A DNA stretch of 7,918 nucleotides, taken from assembly GCA_017549665.1 (NCBI GenBank), contig JAFYUD010000022.1, positions 1-7,918 of the forward strand, written 5' to 3'. A program made the position numbers and the translations under genes. Positions 1 through 6,144 of the stretch are shown piece by piece (the stretch's first letter is position 1; each line of letters starts with the position of its first letter). The DNA comes from Clostridia bacterium. Lineage in GTDB: Bacteria > Bacillota_A > Clostridia > Oscillospirales > Acutalibacteraceae. The notes beneath the pieces are model-generated. The model was given only the letters and a program-made list of their open reading frames with translations. It did not search any database and was not told the origin of the DNA.

Positions 1-617
1 ATTTTTTCTCTTATATTTCTTATATGTACAGTGACTGTTTTTTCCGTATGAAAAGCCGGCTCATTCCATACCGCTTCATAAATCTGCGTGCTTGAAAGAA
101 CTCTTCCCATATTCTTCATCAGATATTCGAGAATGCTGTATTCTCTTGCTGTCAGCTTTACACTTTCACCGTCAACAAGCACTTCCTTGCAATCAGTATT
201 GATTGTAAGACCCCCTGTCGTGATAGTATTCTCGCTTTTCTGCATACTTCCGAGAGTACTGTAGCGTCTGATCTGAGATTTTACCCTTGCCACAAGCTCA
301 AGCGGATTGAACGGTTTTGTCACATAGTCATCAGCACCGAAGCCAAGACCTGCAATTTTGTCAGTATCCTCACTCTTTGCTGAAAGCAGAATGATAGGAA
401 AGTTGTACTTTTCTCTTATTCTGACGGTTGCTTTAAGTCCGTCCATTTTCGGCATCATAATGTCAAGAACAAGACAATGAATTTCATTTTCATTGACTTT
501 ACTGATTGCATCTGCACCATCGACTGCAGTTATAACATTGTAACCCTCGGATCTGAGATAAATCTCAATTGATTCAAGTATTGCAGAATCATCGTCGCAA
601 ACAAGAACATTGTACAT
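1..617 (-). CDS. OmpR/PhoB-family two-component response regulator (partial, C-terminus cut by window edge)
   Basis: This is a transcription regulator of a two-component system: a sensor kinase phosphorylates the receiver domain and the C-terminal winged helix binds DNA. 205 codons are visible, with no stop before the left edge. The family is usually about 225-235 residues, so perhaps 20-30 are missing. The receiver domain (about 1-115) shows the acidic cluster CDDD (C7-D10), phospho-acceptor D52 in LDIMMPKMDG, S79 as the switch hydroxyl residue, and K101 in the KPF motif. The winged-helix domain (about 132 onward) has the family pattern LTAREYSILEYL and a recognition helix with VHIRNIREK. 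The ATG at 617 is preceded by AAGGAG (631-626) at 8-base spacing, and no alternative start is needed. The partner kinase is not visible; it probably lies beyond the left edge, downstream. Target genes and signal cannot be read from the sequence. Confidence 0.95.
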   Translation of the reverse strand, partial: MYNVLVCDDDSAILESIEIYLRSEGYNVITAVDGADAISKVNENEIHCLVLDIMMPKMDGLKATVRIREKYNFPIILLSAKSEDTDKIAGLGFGADDYVTKPFNPLELVARVKSQIRRYSTLGSMQKSENTITTGGLTINTDCKEVLVDGESVKLTAREYSILEYLMKNMGRVLSSTQIYEAVWNEPAFHTEKTVTVHIRNIREK

Positions 618-632
618 ATAAAAAACTCCTTC

Positions 633-642
633 GTGATATCAC
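633..642. promoter_or_regulatory. Palindrome GTGATATCAC over the predicted -10/start of the response-regulator promoter
   Basis: This is a perfect 10-base palindrome that overlaps the last two bases of the proposed -10 and the expected transcription start. A site there could act as an operator for repression or autoregulation. A 10-base palindrome occurs by chance several times in a window of this size, so the placement is the only support. OmpR-type regulators more often bind direct repeats than palindromes. Confidence 0.25.
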
Positions 643-669
643 AATATTATTAAAACACATCAGTGTCAA
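641..669 (-). promoter_or_regulatory. Putative sigma-A promoter of the response regulator
   Basis: Reading leftward, a perfect -35 TTGACA (669-664) is followed after 17 bases by TATTGT (646-641), a 4/6 match to the -10 consensus. Transcription would start near 634, giving a short leader that carries the AAGGAG ribosome-binding site. It lies in the 94-base gap after mtaB, so the regulator can be transcribed independently of mtaB. The weak -10 fits a promoter that needs an activator, but that is inference. Confidence 0.55.
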
Positions 670-692
670 GGAAATGCAAATCAAAGTCAAAG

Positions 693-712
693 AAAAAGTA
701 AAGATTTACTTT
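693..712 (-). terminator. Weak A/T-rich hairpin with U-run at the end of mtaB
   Basis: Reading leftward, AAAGTAAA (712-705) and TTTACTTT (702-695) are perfect inverted repeats separated by two bases. The inner pair must open to form a four-base loop. The T-run at 697-693 partly overlaps the stem. The first base is also the last base of the mtaB TGA stop. The stem holds only one G-C pair, so it would be a weak terminator at best. It may reduce, not block, read-through into the response regulator. Confidence 0.3.
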
Positions 713-1998
713 CAGACAAGCTCTCCGTAACAGTATTCGTCGTTAAAATCTGTTATTTTCACATCAGCTATTATCCCTGAAAGGTCTTTATCTGATATAA
801 CAAGAACAGGTGTGTAATTTCTTGTATAACCGCACTGAAATCCTTTTTTCGGTGTTTCAAAGAGAACAGAATAAATCTTTCCCTTTGCATCTGCGAAAGC
901 GTTACTGCGTACTTCTTCGCATACAGCAGAAAGCTCTGATGCTCTTTCACTCTTTATTGAATTGTTAAGATGTCCGTCCATCTTTGCGGCTCTTGTGCCT
1001 TCTCTGATTGAATACGGAAATACATGCACCTTTTCAAATCTGATTCTGCGAACAAAATCAACTGTTGTTTCAAATTCTTTCTGAGTTTCACCGGGGAAGC
1101 CTGCAATAATATCTGTTGTTATAGATGTATCATCAAAAGCACTTCTGAGCTTGTTTACAAGAGCTTCATAGTAAGAAGAATCATAATGTCTGTTCATTCT
1201 TTTAAGAACTGTATCACAGCCGCTCTGAAGTGAAATATGGAATTGAGGACAGAATTTTGAGCATGAGGCAAAAGAGTCAATCATTTCGTCAGATATATGA
1301 TCAGGCTCAAGTGAACCTAATCTGATTCGTTCTATTCCTTCTGTATTCTGCGCAGCCATAACGGCATCTGTGAGACTCAGACCGATATCCCTTCCGTATG
1401 CAGACAGATTAATACCTACAAAAACTACTTCTTTGAATCCGTTTTCAGCAAGAGTCACAAGCTCAGTTCTGATATCTTCTATAGCTTTTGATCTTGATCT
1501 GCCTCTTGCATAGGGAATGGCGCAGTAAGAACAGAATCTGTTGCACCCGTCCTGAATCTTGATAAAAGCTCTTGTGTGACCGCTGAACTGTGAAATAACA
1601 GAACCTGTATATTTGTCATCATTATTATGCTGAGTAATATTTCTGATTGTTTCACGTTCTTTAAACCATTTATCAAGTGATTCAATCAGCTTATAATTAT
1701 TCTTGTTACCGAGTATTATATCCGCTTCGTTGACAGCAAGAGCTTCTTCAGGGAAAGCCTGAGGTACACATCCTGTCATAACTACTACTGCGTCAGGGTG
1801 AGCAGATTTGAATTTTCTTACCGCCTGTCGTGTCTTTCGGTTGCTTTCGGCTGTTACTGTGCATGAATTTACAATATAAACATCAGCATCTTCCTTGGAA
1901 TCAACTACAAGATAACCGTTTTTGTTAAGCATTTCGGTCATTTCCTGAGATTCGTACTGATTAACTTTGCATCCTAATGTATAAATAGCTGCTTTCAT
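712..1998 (-). CDS. mtaB: tRNA (N6-threonylcarbamoyladenosine(37)-C2)-methylthiotransferase MtaB
   Basis: This radical-SAM enzyme adds a methylthio group to t6A at position 37 of ANN-decoding tRNAs, giving ms2t6A and stabilising codon-anticodon pairing in the cytoplasm. It is 428 residues, normal for the family. The N-terminal UPF0004 domain holds the three ligands of the auxiliary 4Fe-4S cluster: C10 in TLGCKVN, C46 in NSCT and C77 in TGC. The TLGCKVN wording is typical of MtaB as opposed to MiaB or RimO. The radical-SAM core carries C152, C156 and C159 (CNRFCSYC), followed by HISLQSGC and TDIIAGFPGET. The last 60 or so residues are a TRAM RNA-binding domain. I chose the ATG at 1998 over an in-frame GTG three codons upstream (2007), because that GTG lies inside AGGATGTGAT (2012-2003), a 9/10 match to the full anti-Shine-Dalgarno complement AGGAGGTGAT. 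The gene is divergent from dacF. Confidence 0.95.
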   Translation of the reverse strand: MKAAIYTLGCKVNQYESQEMTEMLNKNGYLVVDSKEDADVYIVNSCTVTAESNRKTRQAVRKFKSAHPDAVVVMTGCVPQAFPEEALAVNEADIILGNKNNYKLIESLDKWFKERETIRNITQHNNDDKYTGSVISQFSGHTRAFIKIQDGCNRFCSYCAIPYARGRSRSKAIEDIRTELVTLAENGFKEVVFVGINLSAYGRDIGLSLTDAVMAAQNTEGIERIRLGSLEPDHISDEMIDSFASCSKFCPQFHISLQSGCDTVLKRMNRHYDSSYYEALVNKLRSAFDDTSITTDIIAGFPGETQKEFETTVDFVRRIRFEKVHVFPYSIREGTRAAKMDGHLNNSIKSERASELSAVCEEVRSNAFADAKGKIYSVLFETPKKGFQCGYTRNYTPVLVISDKDLSGIIADVKITDFNDEYCYGELV

Positions 1999-2002
1999 AT
2001 AT

Positions 2003-2012
2003 ATCACATCCT
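2003..2012 (-). promoter_or_regulatory. Extended Shine-Dalgarno that decides the mtaB start
   Basis: AGGATGTGAT, read leftward, matches AGGAGGTGAT at nine of ten positions. Its AGGA core is 10 bases from the ATG at 1998. The alternative GTG (2007-2005) lies inside this site and could not use it, so the ATG is the likely start. Confidence 0.6.
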
Positions 2013-2020
2013 GAATAATA

Positions 2021-2049
2021 ATTATATATTTTAATCATTCAAAATGCAA
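2021..2049 (-). promoter_or_regulatory. Putative sigma-A promoter of mtaB
   Basis: Reading leftward, a perfect -10 TATAAT (2026-2021) follows TTGCAT (2049-2044, 3/6 match to -35) after 17 bases. The start would fall near 2014, leaving a leader of only about 16 bases that begins at the Shine-Dalgarno. The flanking A/T-rich bases are consistent with a promoter. I found no equally good rightward promoter for dacF in the same 105-base divergent region (1999-2103). Confidence 0.5.
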
Positions 2050-2090
2050 GTATATTGTCCATTCAGTAATCATAAATTTAACTGAAAGGA

Positions 2091-2098
2091 AAGGTGAT
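2091..2098 (+). promoter_or_regulatory. Shine-Dalgarno of dacF (AAGGTGAT)
   Basis: AAGGTGAT matches the 3' part of AGGAGGTGAT and sets the ATG at 2104 at good spacing (9 bases after AGG). An in-frame TTG at 2098 overlaps it by one base. That TTG could instead use AAAGGA (2085-2090) at 7 bases, so a two-residue-longer protein cannot be excluded. Confidence 0.5.
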
Positions 2099-2103
2099 TG
2101 AAT

Positions 2104-3330
2104 ATGAAAAAGTTGTTTATACCTATATTATCATCAATTCTGTCCATAGTCTTTATTTGTGAAGTTACAGCATTGAAATTTTCAGTATCTGATGAAATGG
2201 ACTACTCTCAGAATTCAGTAACAACAGATCTGACAGTTGATGCAACAGCGCAAATTTCCGGACCAATTGAGATAGCTGCAAAATCAGCAATTCTTATGGA
2301 AAAATCAACAGGGAAGATATTATATGCCGTAAATGAAAATGAAAAAATCTATCCCGCTTCCGTTACCAAAATCATGTCGATTCTGCTTGTTTGTGAGGCA
2401 ATAGATTCAGGTCAGATAAAATTATCCGATTCTGTTACATGTTCTGCGAATGCTTCATCAAAGGGTGGTTCTCAGATATGGCTTGAAGAAGGTGAAACAA
2501 TGACTGTTGAAGAACTTCTGAAAGCTACATGTATTTACAGTGCAAATGATGCATGTACACTGCTGGGTGAATATGTAAGCGGCAGTGAACAGGCATTTGT
2601 TGATGCTATGAATAAAAAGGCACAACAACTTGGAATGAGCAATACGCATTTTGATAATTGTACAGGTCTTGATGATACGACAGATACGCATCTTACATCA
2701 GCTCTGGATGTCGCAATTATGTCACGTGAGTTACTTCGACATGATTTTATAAAGAAATATACTACAATATGGATAGACTCACTTCGGAATGGTGAGACTC
2801 AGCTTGTAAATACTAATAAGCTGATCCGTTTTTATAAAGGTATTACAGGACTTAAAACGGGTACAACCGAAAAGGCAGGATGCTGCGTATCGGCTACTGC
2901 TATGAGAGATGGTATGGAACTCATAGCTGTTGTTCTCGGCAGTGAAAACAGTGCCGATCGTTTTGATACTGCGGAAAATCTCCTCGATTATGGTTTTGCT
3001 AATTATGAAATAATAATTCCCGATTTCAATAAAGATCAGGTTGCGCCTGTAAAAGTGGCACATGGTAAAACTGATAATGTATCATTGAAAATGCCTGAAA
3101 TCGGAGCTGTACTCGTCAACAAAGGGCAGGGAAGTAACATAAAAGTTAAGGTTGAATTGCCTGAATCTGTTGAAGCTCCCGTTGAAAATAATGTTATTAT
3201 CGGTAAAATTTCGGTTTCAGACGGTGAAAATATAATTGCTCAGTACGATATAATGACTGCCGAAAGTGTTGCAAGGCTTGACTTTCTTTCAGCATTATAT
3301 AAGCTTCTTACATCATTTTCGCAAAAATAG
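2104..3330 (+). CDS. dacF: D-alanyl-D-alanine carboxypeptidase, DacF-type (peptidase family S11, low-molecular-weight PBP)
   Basis: This serine DD-carboxypeptidase removes the terminal D-Ala from peptidoglycan stem pentapeptides outside the membrane, which limits cross-linking. It is 408 residues from the ATG. The start MKK plus a hydrophobic run to about residue 22 forms a signal peptide. The catalytic domain shows all three penicillin-binding motifs: SVTK (S86 nucleophile, K89), SAN (146-148) and KTG (251-253). The later part (about 310-370) fits the beta-rich C-terminal domain of PBP5/DacF proteins. The last 20 residues form an amphipathic helix likely to hold the enzyme on the membrane. 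Seven cysteines follow the signal peptide. Upstream is the divergent mtaB; downstream is a 102-base gap with the pgi promoter. In Bacillus dacF belongs to sporulation, but nothing here shows sporulation control, so the role may be vegetative. The S11 family call is firm; the DacF subtype is likely. Confidence 0.93.
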   Translation: MKKLFIPILSSILSIVFICEVTALKFSVSDEMDYSQNSVTTDLTVDATAQISGPIEIAAKSAILMEKSTGKILYAVNENEKIYPASVTKIMSILLVCEAIDSGQIKLSDSVTCSANASSKGGSQIWLEEGETMTVEELLKATCIYSANDACTLLGEYVSGSEQAFVDAMNKKAQQLGMSNTHFDNCTGLDDTTDTHLTSALDVAIMSRELLRHDFIKKYTTIWIDSLRNGETQLVNTNKLIRFYKGITGLKTGTTEKAGCCVSATAMRDGMELIAVVLGSENSADRFDTAENLLDYGFANYEIIIPDFNKDQVAPVKVAHGKTDNVSLKMPEIGAVLVNKGQGSNIKVKVELPESVEAPVENNVIIGKISVSDGENIIAQYDIMTAESVARLDFLSALYKLLTSFSQK

Positions 3331-3340
3331 AAATATTTTT
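3323..3340 (+). terminator. A/T-only hairpin with GAAA loop over the dacF stop codon
   Basis: AAAAATA (3323-3329) and TATTTTT (3334-3340) form a perfect seven-pair A/T stem closed by GAAA. A larger inverted repeat, GCAAAAAT (3321-3328) and ATTTTTGC (3345-3352), encloses it. With no G-C pairs the inner stem is weak, so this is not a standard terminator. It may still slow or partly end transcription before pgi. Confidence 0.25.
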
Positions 3341-3373
3341 ATAAATTTTTGCACGCAAATGTCAAAAAATCTA

Positions 3374-3402
3374 TTGAAAAATCTTGCAATACATTGTATA
3401 AT
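3374..3402 (+). promoter_or_regulatory. Strong sigma-A promoter of pgi
   Basis: TTGAAA (3374-3379) and a perfect TATAAT (3397-3402) are separated by exactly 17 bases. Initiation is expected near 3409, giving a leader of about 24 bases that includes the GGTGAGG ribosome-binding site (3420-3426). The promoter lies inside an open frame that extends upstream of the pgi ATG, which argues against starts upstream of 3433. Confidence 0.75.
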
Positions 3403-3432
3403 ATACAAAATATTTGTTTGGTGAGGCGTACT

Positions 3433-4779
3433 ATGGCAGTTAAACTTAATTGTAAGTATCTGTCTTCTTTTGTCAGTGAAAGTGAGATTGCTGACATCAG
3501 AAATGAAATTGCAGATGCTTATGAAAAACTTTATTCAAAGAAGGCAGAGGCTGAAGGAAACGATTTCCACGGTTGGCTTTCTCTTCCCGTTGATTATGAT
3601 AAGGAAGAGTTTGCACGTATCAAGGCAGCTGCTGCTAAAATTAAAAATGATTCCGATGTCCTTGTTGTTATCGGCATCGGCGGATCATATCTCGGTGCAA
3701 GAGCGGCTATTGAATTCTGCAGAACAAAGAATTATAATGTAGTTGTTAAAGATGCACCCAAAATTTTCTTTGTCGGCAATTCATTAAGTCCTACAGAAAT
3801 TTCAGAAGTAATTGAAATCTGCAAGGAATGTGATTTCTCTGTCAATGTAATTTCAAAGTCAGGCACTACTACTGAGCCTGCAGTTGCATTCAGAGTATTC
3901 AAGTCTCTTCTTATCGAAAAGTACGGTAAAGAAGAAGCAGCAAAGAGAATTTATGCTACAACGGATAAGGCTAAGGGTACTCTCAAGGAGATGGCTGATT
4001 CCGAAGGTTACGAAACATTTGTTGTTCCTGATGATGTCGGCGGCAGATTTTCAGTTCTCACTGCAGTAGGACTTCTTCCTATTGCTGCAGCAGGAATTGA
4101 TATTGATGCTATGATGAACGGTGCAGCTGATGCAATGAAGAATTATGAAAATACTGATGTACTTTCAAACGACTGCTGCAGATATGCTGCTATCAGAAAT
4201 ATTCTTCTCAGAAAAGGCAAGAATGTTGAAATGATGGTCAGCTATGAACCTGATTACACAATGATGAATGAATGGTTCAAACAGCTTTTCGGTGAAAGTG
4301 AAGGTAAGGATAACAAGGGTATTTTCCCTGCAAGTGCTATCTATTCCACAGATCTTCATTCACTCGGTCAGTATGTTCAGGAAGGTCAGCGTCAGCTTTT
4401 TGAAACAGTTGTTGTTTTCAATCAGCCCAAATGTGACCTTGTAATTGAAGAAGAGGCTGACAACAGTGACGGACTCAACTTCATCGCAGGAAAGACAATG
4501 TCTTATGTCAATTCAAAGGCATTTGAAGGTACAGTACTTGCTCATACAGACGGTGATGTGCCCAATATTGTCCTTGAAGTAGAAAAAATGGATGCGTATA
4601 ATTTAGGTTATCTTATCTATTTCTTTGAAAAGACTTGTGCTGTATCAGGATATATGCTCGGCGTAAATCCCTTTAATCAGCCCGGTGTTGAAAGCTATAA
4701 GAAGAACATGTTTGCTCTTCTCGGCAAGCCAGGTTATGAAAGTCTTGCAGATGAGCTTTCAAAGAGACTGAACGGTTAA
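3433..4779 (+). CDS. pgi: Glucose-6-phosphate isomerase
   Basis: This cytoplasmic enzyme interconverts glucose 6-phosphate and fructose 6-phosphate, the second step of glycolysis and a step of gluconeogenesis. It is 448 residues, the usual size of the shorter Firmicutes-type enzyme. Visible motifs are [13 protein letters not shown] (about 80-92), the phosphate-binding SKSGTTTEP (141-149), signature 1 [13 protein letters not shown] (201-213), the catalytic-glutamate region LFGESEGK (E288/E290, 285-292), the histidine in STDLHSLGQ (H309), and signature 2 [11 protein letters not shown] (414-424) with the late catalytic lysine. The frame stays open upstream to 3349, but the ATG at 3433 has GGTGAGG six bases before it and sits just downstream of a consensus promoter, while the upstream extension covers that promoter. 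The P-loop gene follows after 31 bases with no terminator visible, so the two are probably co-transcribed. Confidence 0.97.
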   Translation: MAVKLNCKYLSSFVSESEIADIRNEIADAYEKLYSKKAEAEGNDFHGWLSLPVDYDKEEFARIKAAAAKIKNDSDVLVVIGIGGSYLGARAAIEFCRTKNYNVVVKDAPKIFFVGNSLSPTEISEVIEICKECDFSVNVISKSGTTTEPAVAFRVFKSLLIEKYGKEEAAKRIYATTDKAKGTLKEMADSEGYETFVVPDDVGGRFSVLTAVGLLPIAAAGIDIDAMMNGAADAMKNYENTDVLSNDCCRYAAIRNILLRKGKNVEMMVSYEPDYTMMNEWFKQLFGESEGKDNKGIFPASAIYSTDLHSLGQYVQEGQRQLFETVVVFNQPKCDLVIEEEADNSDGLNFIAGKTMSYVNSKAFEGTVLAHTDGDVPNIVLEVEKMDAYNLGYLIYFFEKTCAVSGYMLGVNPFNQPGVESYKKNMFALLGKPGYESLADELSKRLNG

Positions 4780-4810
4780 CCCTCATTATAAAGTAAAGGA
4801 GAAATACAAA

Positions 4811-5227
4811 ATGATTACATTACTTACCGGAACAAAAGGCAGCGGCAAAACAAAGAAGCTTATCGCTCTTATTGATGAGGCTCTCAACGCTTCTCAGGGC
4901 CACGTTATCTGTGTTGAACAGAAGGACGCTCTCAGATACGACGTTAAGCCTGCAGTAAGACTTGTTTCTGCTGACGCTTACGGCATTAAGGGCTTCGATG
5001 CATTCTACGGACTTCTTGCCGGTATTTGTGCGGGAGATCATGATATTACTGATATTCTCGTTGATGCTACTCTCCGTATCGGTTCAAGAGACTGCGAAGA
5101 GCTTGCAGATTTCCTTGCAAAAGTCGATGCACTTTCAAAGGAAACACAGGTTAAATTTACATTTACAGTTTCAACAGAAACTGAGAATATTCCTGAAAGA
5201 GTTAACGCATACTGCGAACTTAAGTAA
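4811..5227 (+). CDS. Small P-loop NTP-binding protein of unknown function
   Basis: I do not recognise an established function. This is a 138-residue soluble protein with no signal peptide or membrane segment. It opens with a beta strand and a Walker A motif, G7-TKGSG-K13-T14. A hydrophobic strand ending in D85 (ILVD, 82-85) is a candidate Walker B, but the next residue is A86, where ATPases usually have a catalytic acid. A further strand (114-120, VKFTFTV) ends in S121, in a position a sensor strand could take. This resembles a minimal P-loop core without accessory domains, roughly like the thymidine-kinase or AAA-like half-fold. Similar short proteins in Clostridia may carry labels such as PilT or ATP-binding protein, which I would not trust because nothing here shows a pilus motor. 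AAAGGAG (4795-4801) lies 9 bases before the ATG. The gene follows pgi by 31 bases and precedes the yceD promoter. Nucleotide binding is likely; hydrolysis and partner are unknown. Confidence 0.85.
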   Translation: MITLLTGTKGSGKTKKLIALIDEALNASQGHVICVEQKDALRYDVKPAVRLVSADAYGIKGFDAFYGLLAGICAGDHDITDILVDATLRIGSRDCEELADFLAKVDALSKETQVKFTFTVSTETENIPERVNAYCELK

Positions 5228-5310
5228 AATTTTCAGATATTCAGGTTCTGCTGATGGAGATTTAAGTCAGTTTTCGGTAAAAAAAATGTTAAATTTCTTT
5301 GTAAAAGATA

Positions 5311-5339
5311 TTGACAAAGCCGTAAATTGCATATATAAT
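5311..5339 (+). promoter_or_regulatory. Full-consensus sigma-A promoter of yceD-rpmF
   Basis: TTGACA (5311-5316) and TATAAT (5334-5339) match the sigma-A consensus at all twelve positions with the ideal 17-base spacer. An A-rich stretch just upstream (about 5279-5310) could act as an UP element. The start is expected near 5346, with a leader of about 26 bases. A strong constitutive promoter fits a ribosomal-protein operon. No terminator for the preceding gene is visible between 5228 and 5310. Confidence 0.85.
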
Positions 5340-5357
5340 ATTATCCGTTCGTATTTT

Positions 5358-5363
5358 GGAGGA
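5358..5363 (+). promoter_or_regulatory. Shine-Dalgarno GGAGGA that decides the yceD start
   Basis: GGAGG ends nine bases before the ATG at 5372. An in-frame TTG at 5366 lies only three bases from it, too close for efficient initiation. The ATG is therefore the start and the protein has 160 residues. Confidence 0.65.
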
Positions 5364-5371
5364 CTTTGCAA

Positions 5372-5854
5372 ATGAATATTGACCTGCGTCGCTTTTTTGA
5401 AAATGACGATATCAGACAGAATTTTGATTATACGTGTTCTGTTGACGATGAGCTTTTAGACGGTTCAATCAGTGTCAACGGCGGTTTAAAGAGTTCTACA
5501 GGTGTCGTATCACTTTCAGCAACAGCGGAATTTACCGTCAGCACGCAGTGTGCAAAGTGTGCAAAAGATATCAGCAGAAAACTGAGTGTTCCGGTGGAGC
5601 ATCTTCTTATCTCTCACCTTAATGATGAAGATAATGATGATTACATCCTCGTTGAAAACATGGTGCTTGATCTTGATGAACTTGTGATTGAAGATGTATT
5701 TCTTTCATTACCCTCAAGATTTCTGTGTAAGAGTGACTGTAAAGGTTTATGTAACTATTGCGGTCATGATCTTAACGAGAGTGATTGCGGCTGTAAAAAG
5801 CCTGTAGATCCGAGACTGGCAGCACTTCAGCAACTTTTGTCTGATGAAGAATGA
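5372..5854 (+). CDS. yceD: YceD/DUF177 family protein (large ribosomal RNA subunit accumulation protein)
   Basis: The family is linked to accumulation of 23S rRNA and is characteristically encoded immediately before rpmF; the molecular mechanism is not settled. The protein has 160 residues. The N-terminal half is a beta-rich domain with the paired cysteines C60 and C63 (QCAKC). The C-terminal part is the hallmark: C119, C123, C127 and C130 (in SDCKGLCNYCGHDLN) and C139, C141, followed by DPRLAAL (146-152). This cysteine pattern suggests a zinc site. Aspartate and glutamate are abundant throughout, which makes the protein acidic and suits a partner of basic ribosomal or RNA-bound proteins (inference). 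rpmF follows after 28 bases under the same promoter, the classic two-gene arrangement. The start at 5372 is chosen from the GGAGG spacing. Confidence 0.93.
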   Translation: MNIDLRRFFENDDIRQNFDYTCSVDDELLDGSISVNGGLKSSTGVVSLSATAEFTVSTQCAKCAKDISRKLSVPVEHLLISHLNDEDNDDYILVENMVLDLDELVIEDVFLSLPSRFLCKSDCKGLCNYCGHDLNESDCGCKKPVDPRLAALQQLLSDEE

Positions 5855-5882
5855 TTGTGTAATTTATTAGGAGGTTTTCAAT

Positions 5883-6065
5883 ATGGCAGTACCTGCAAGA
5901 AGAGTATCTTCAGCAAGAAGAGATAAGAGACGTTCAAACGTATGGAAGATGGATGCACCCTCTCTCCAGAAGTGTCCTCAGTGCGGTGAGTACAAGAGAA
6001 CTCACAGAGTCTGTGACACCTGCGGCTACTACAACGGCAGACAGGTTATCAGCGTAGAGGAATAA
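5883..6065 (+). CDS. rpmF: 50S ribosomal protein L32 (bL32), zinc-binding form
   Basis: This small basic protein belongs to the large ribosomal subunit, near the exit side of the peptidyl-transferase region. It has 60 residues, the normal length. The N-terminus MAVPARRVSSARRDKRR is the typical arginine/lysine-rich tail. The zinc ribbon is complete: C31xxC34 and C44xxC47. This is therefore the C+ form, not the zinc-independent paralogue some bacteria use under zinc starvation. A perfect AGGAGG (5869-5874) lies 8 bases before the ATG, the best ribosome-binding site in the window. The gene is co-transcribed with yceD and closed by the terminator at 6087-6115. Confidence 0.98.
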   Translation: MAVPARRVSSARRDKRRSNVWKMDAPSLQKCPQCGEYKRTHRVCDTCGYYNGRQVISVEE

Positions 6066-6086
6066 TTCCTTTTTGTTTCTGACATT

Positions 6087-6115
6087 AAAGGCGGAGAGCT
6101 TTTCCCCGCCTTTTT
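6087..6115 (+). terminator. Intrinsic terminator after rpmF
   Basis: AAAGGCGG (6087-6094) pairs with CCGCCTTT (6106-6113), an eight-pair stem with five G-C pairs and an 11-base loop, running into TTTTT (6111-6115). It starts 21 bases after the rpmF stop. This is the only convincing rho-independent terminator in the window. Some read-through may feed the next gene, for which no promoter is evident. Confidence 0.88.
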
Positions 6116-6144
6116 AGTGTTGTTTATGTTTTGGAGGAATCATA

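Noticed and set aside
1024..1233. Short open frame on the + strand opposite mtaB
   Set aside because: It is antisense to conserved radical-SAM coding sequence, has no ribosome-binding site and resembles no known family.
712..1998. Alternative identity as MiaB or RimO
   Set aside because: The three families share the same architecture, but TLGCKVN at the first cluster cysteine and the overall length fit MtaB better.
2050..2090. Rightward promoter for dacF (TTGTCC at 2055, TAAATT at 2073)
   Set aside because: Spacing is 12 bases, incompatible with sigma-A. No better pair was found, so the dacF promoter is left unassigned.
2104..2180. Lipoprotein signal at the cysteine near residue 19 of DacF
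   Set aside because: The residues before the cysteine (VFIC) do not fit a lipobox, which needs a small residue at -1. A standard signal peptide plus C-terminal amphipathic helix is the better reading.
3321..3352. Inverted repeat GCAAAAAT/ATTTTTGC as a normal rho-independent terminator of dacF
   Set aside because: The stem is almost all A-T with a 16-base loop and no free U-run after it. It is kept only as part of a weak hairpin call.
3349..3432. N-terminal extension of pgi by 28 residues in an open frame
   Set aside because: It covers the TTGAAA-17-TATAAT promoter, has no ribosome-binding site, begins before any motif of the family, and the ATG at 3433 has its own Shine-Dalgarno.
4962..5375. 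Open frame of 137 codons that starts inside the P-loop gene and runs over the gap into yceD
   Set aside because: No ribosome-binding site at its start, low-complexity hydrophobic and leucine/glutamine-rich translation typical of an out-of-frame shadow, and it overlaps a real gene plus a full-consensus promoter.
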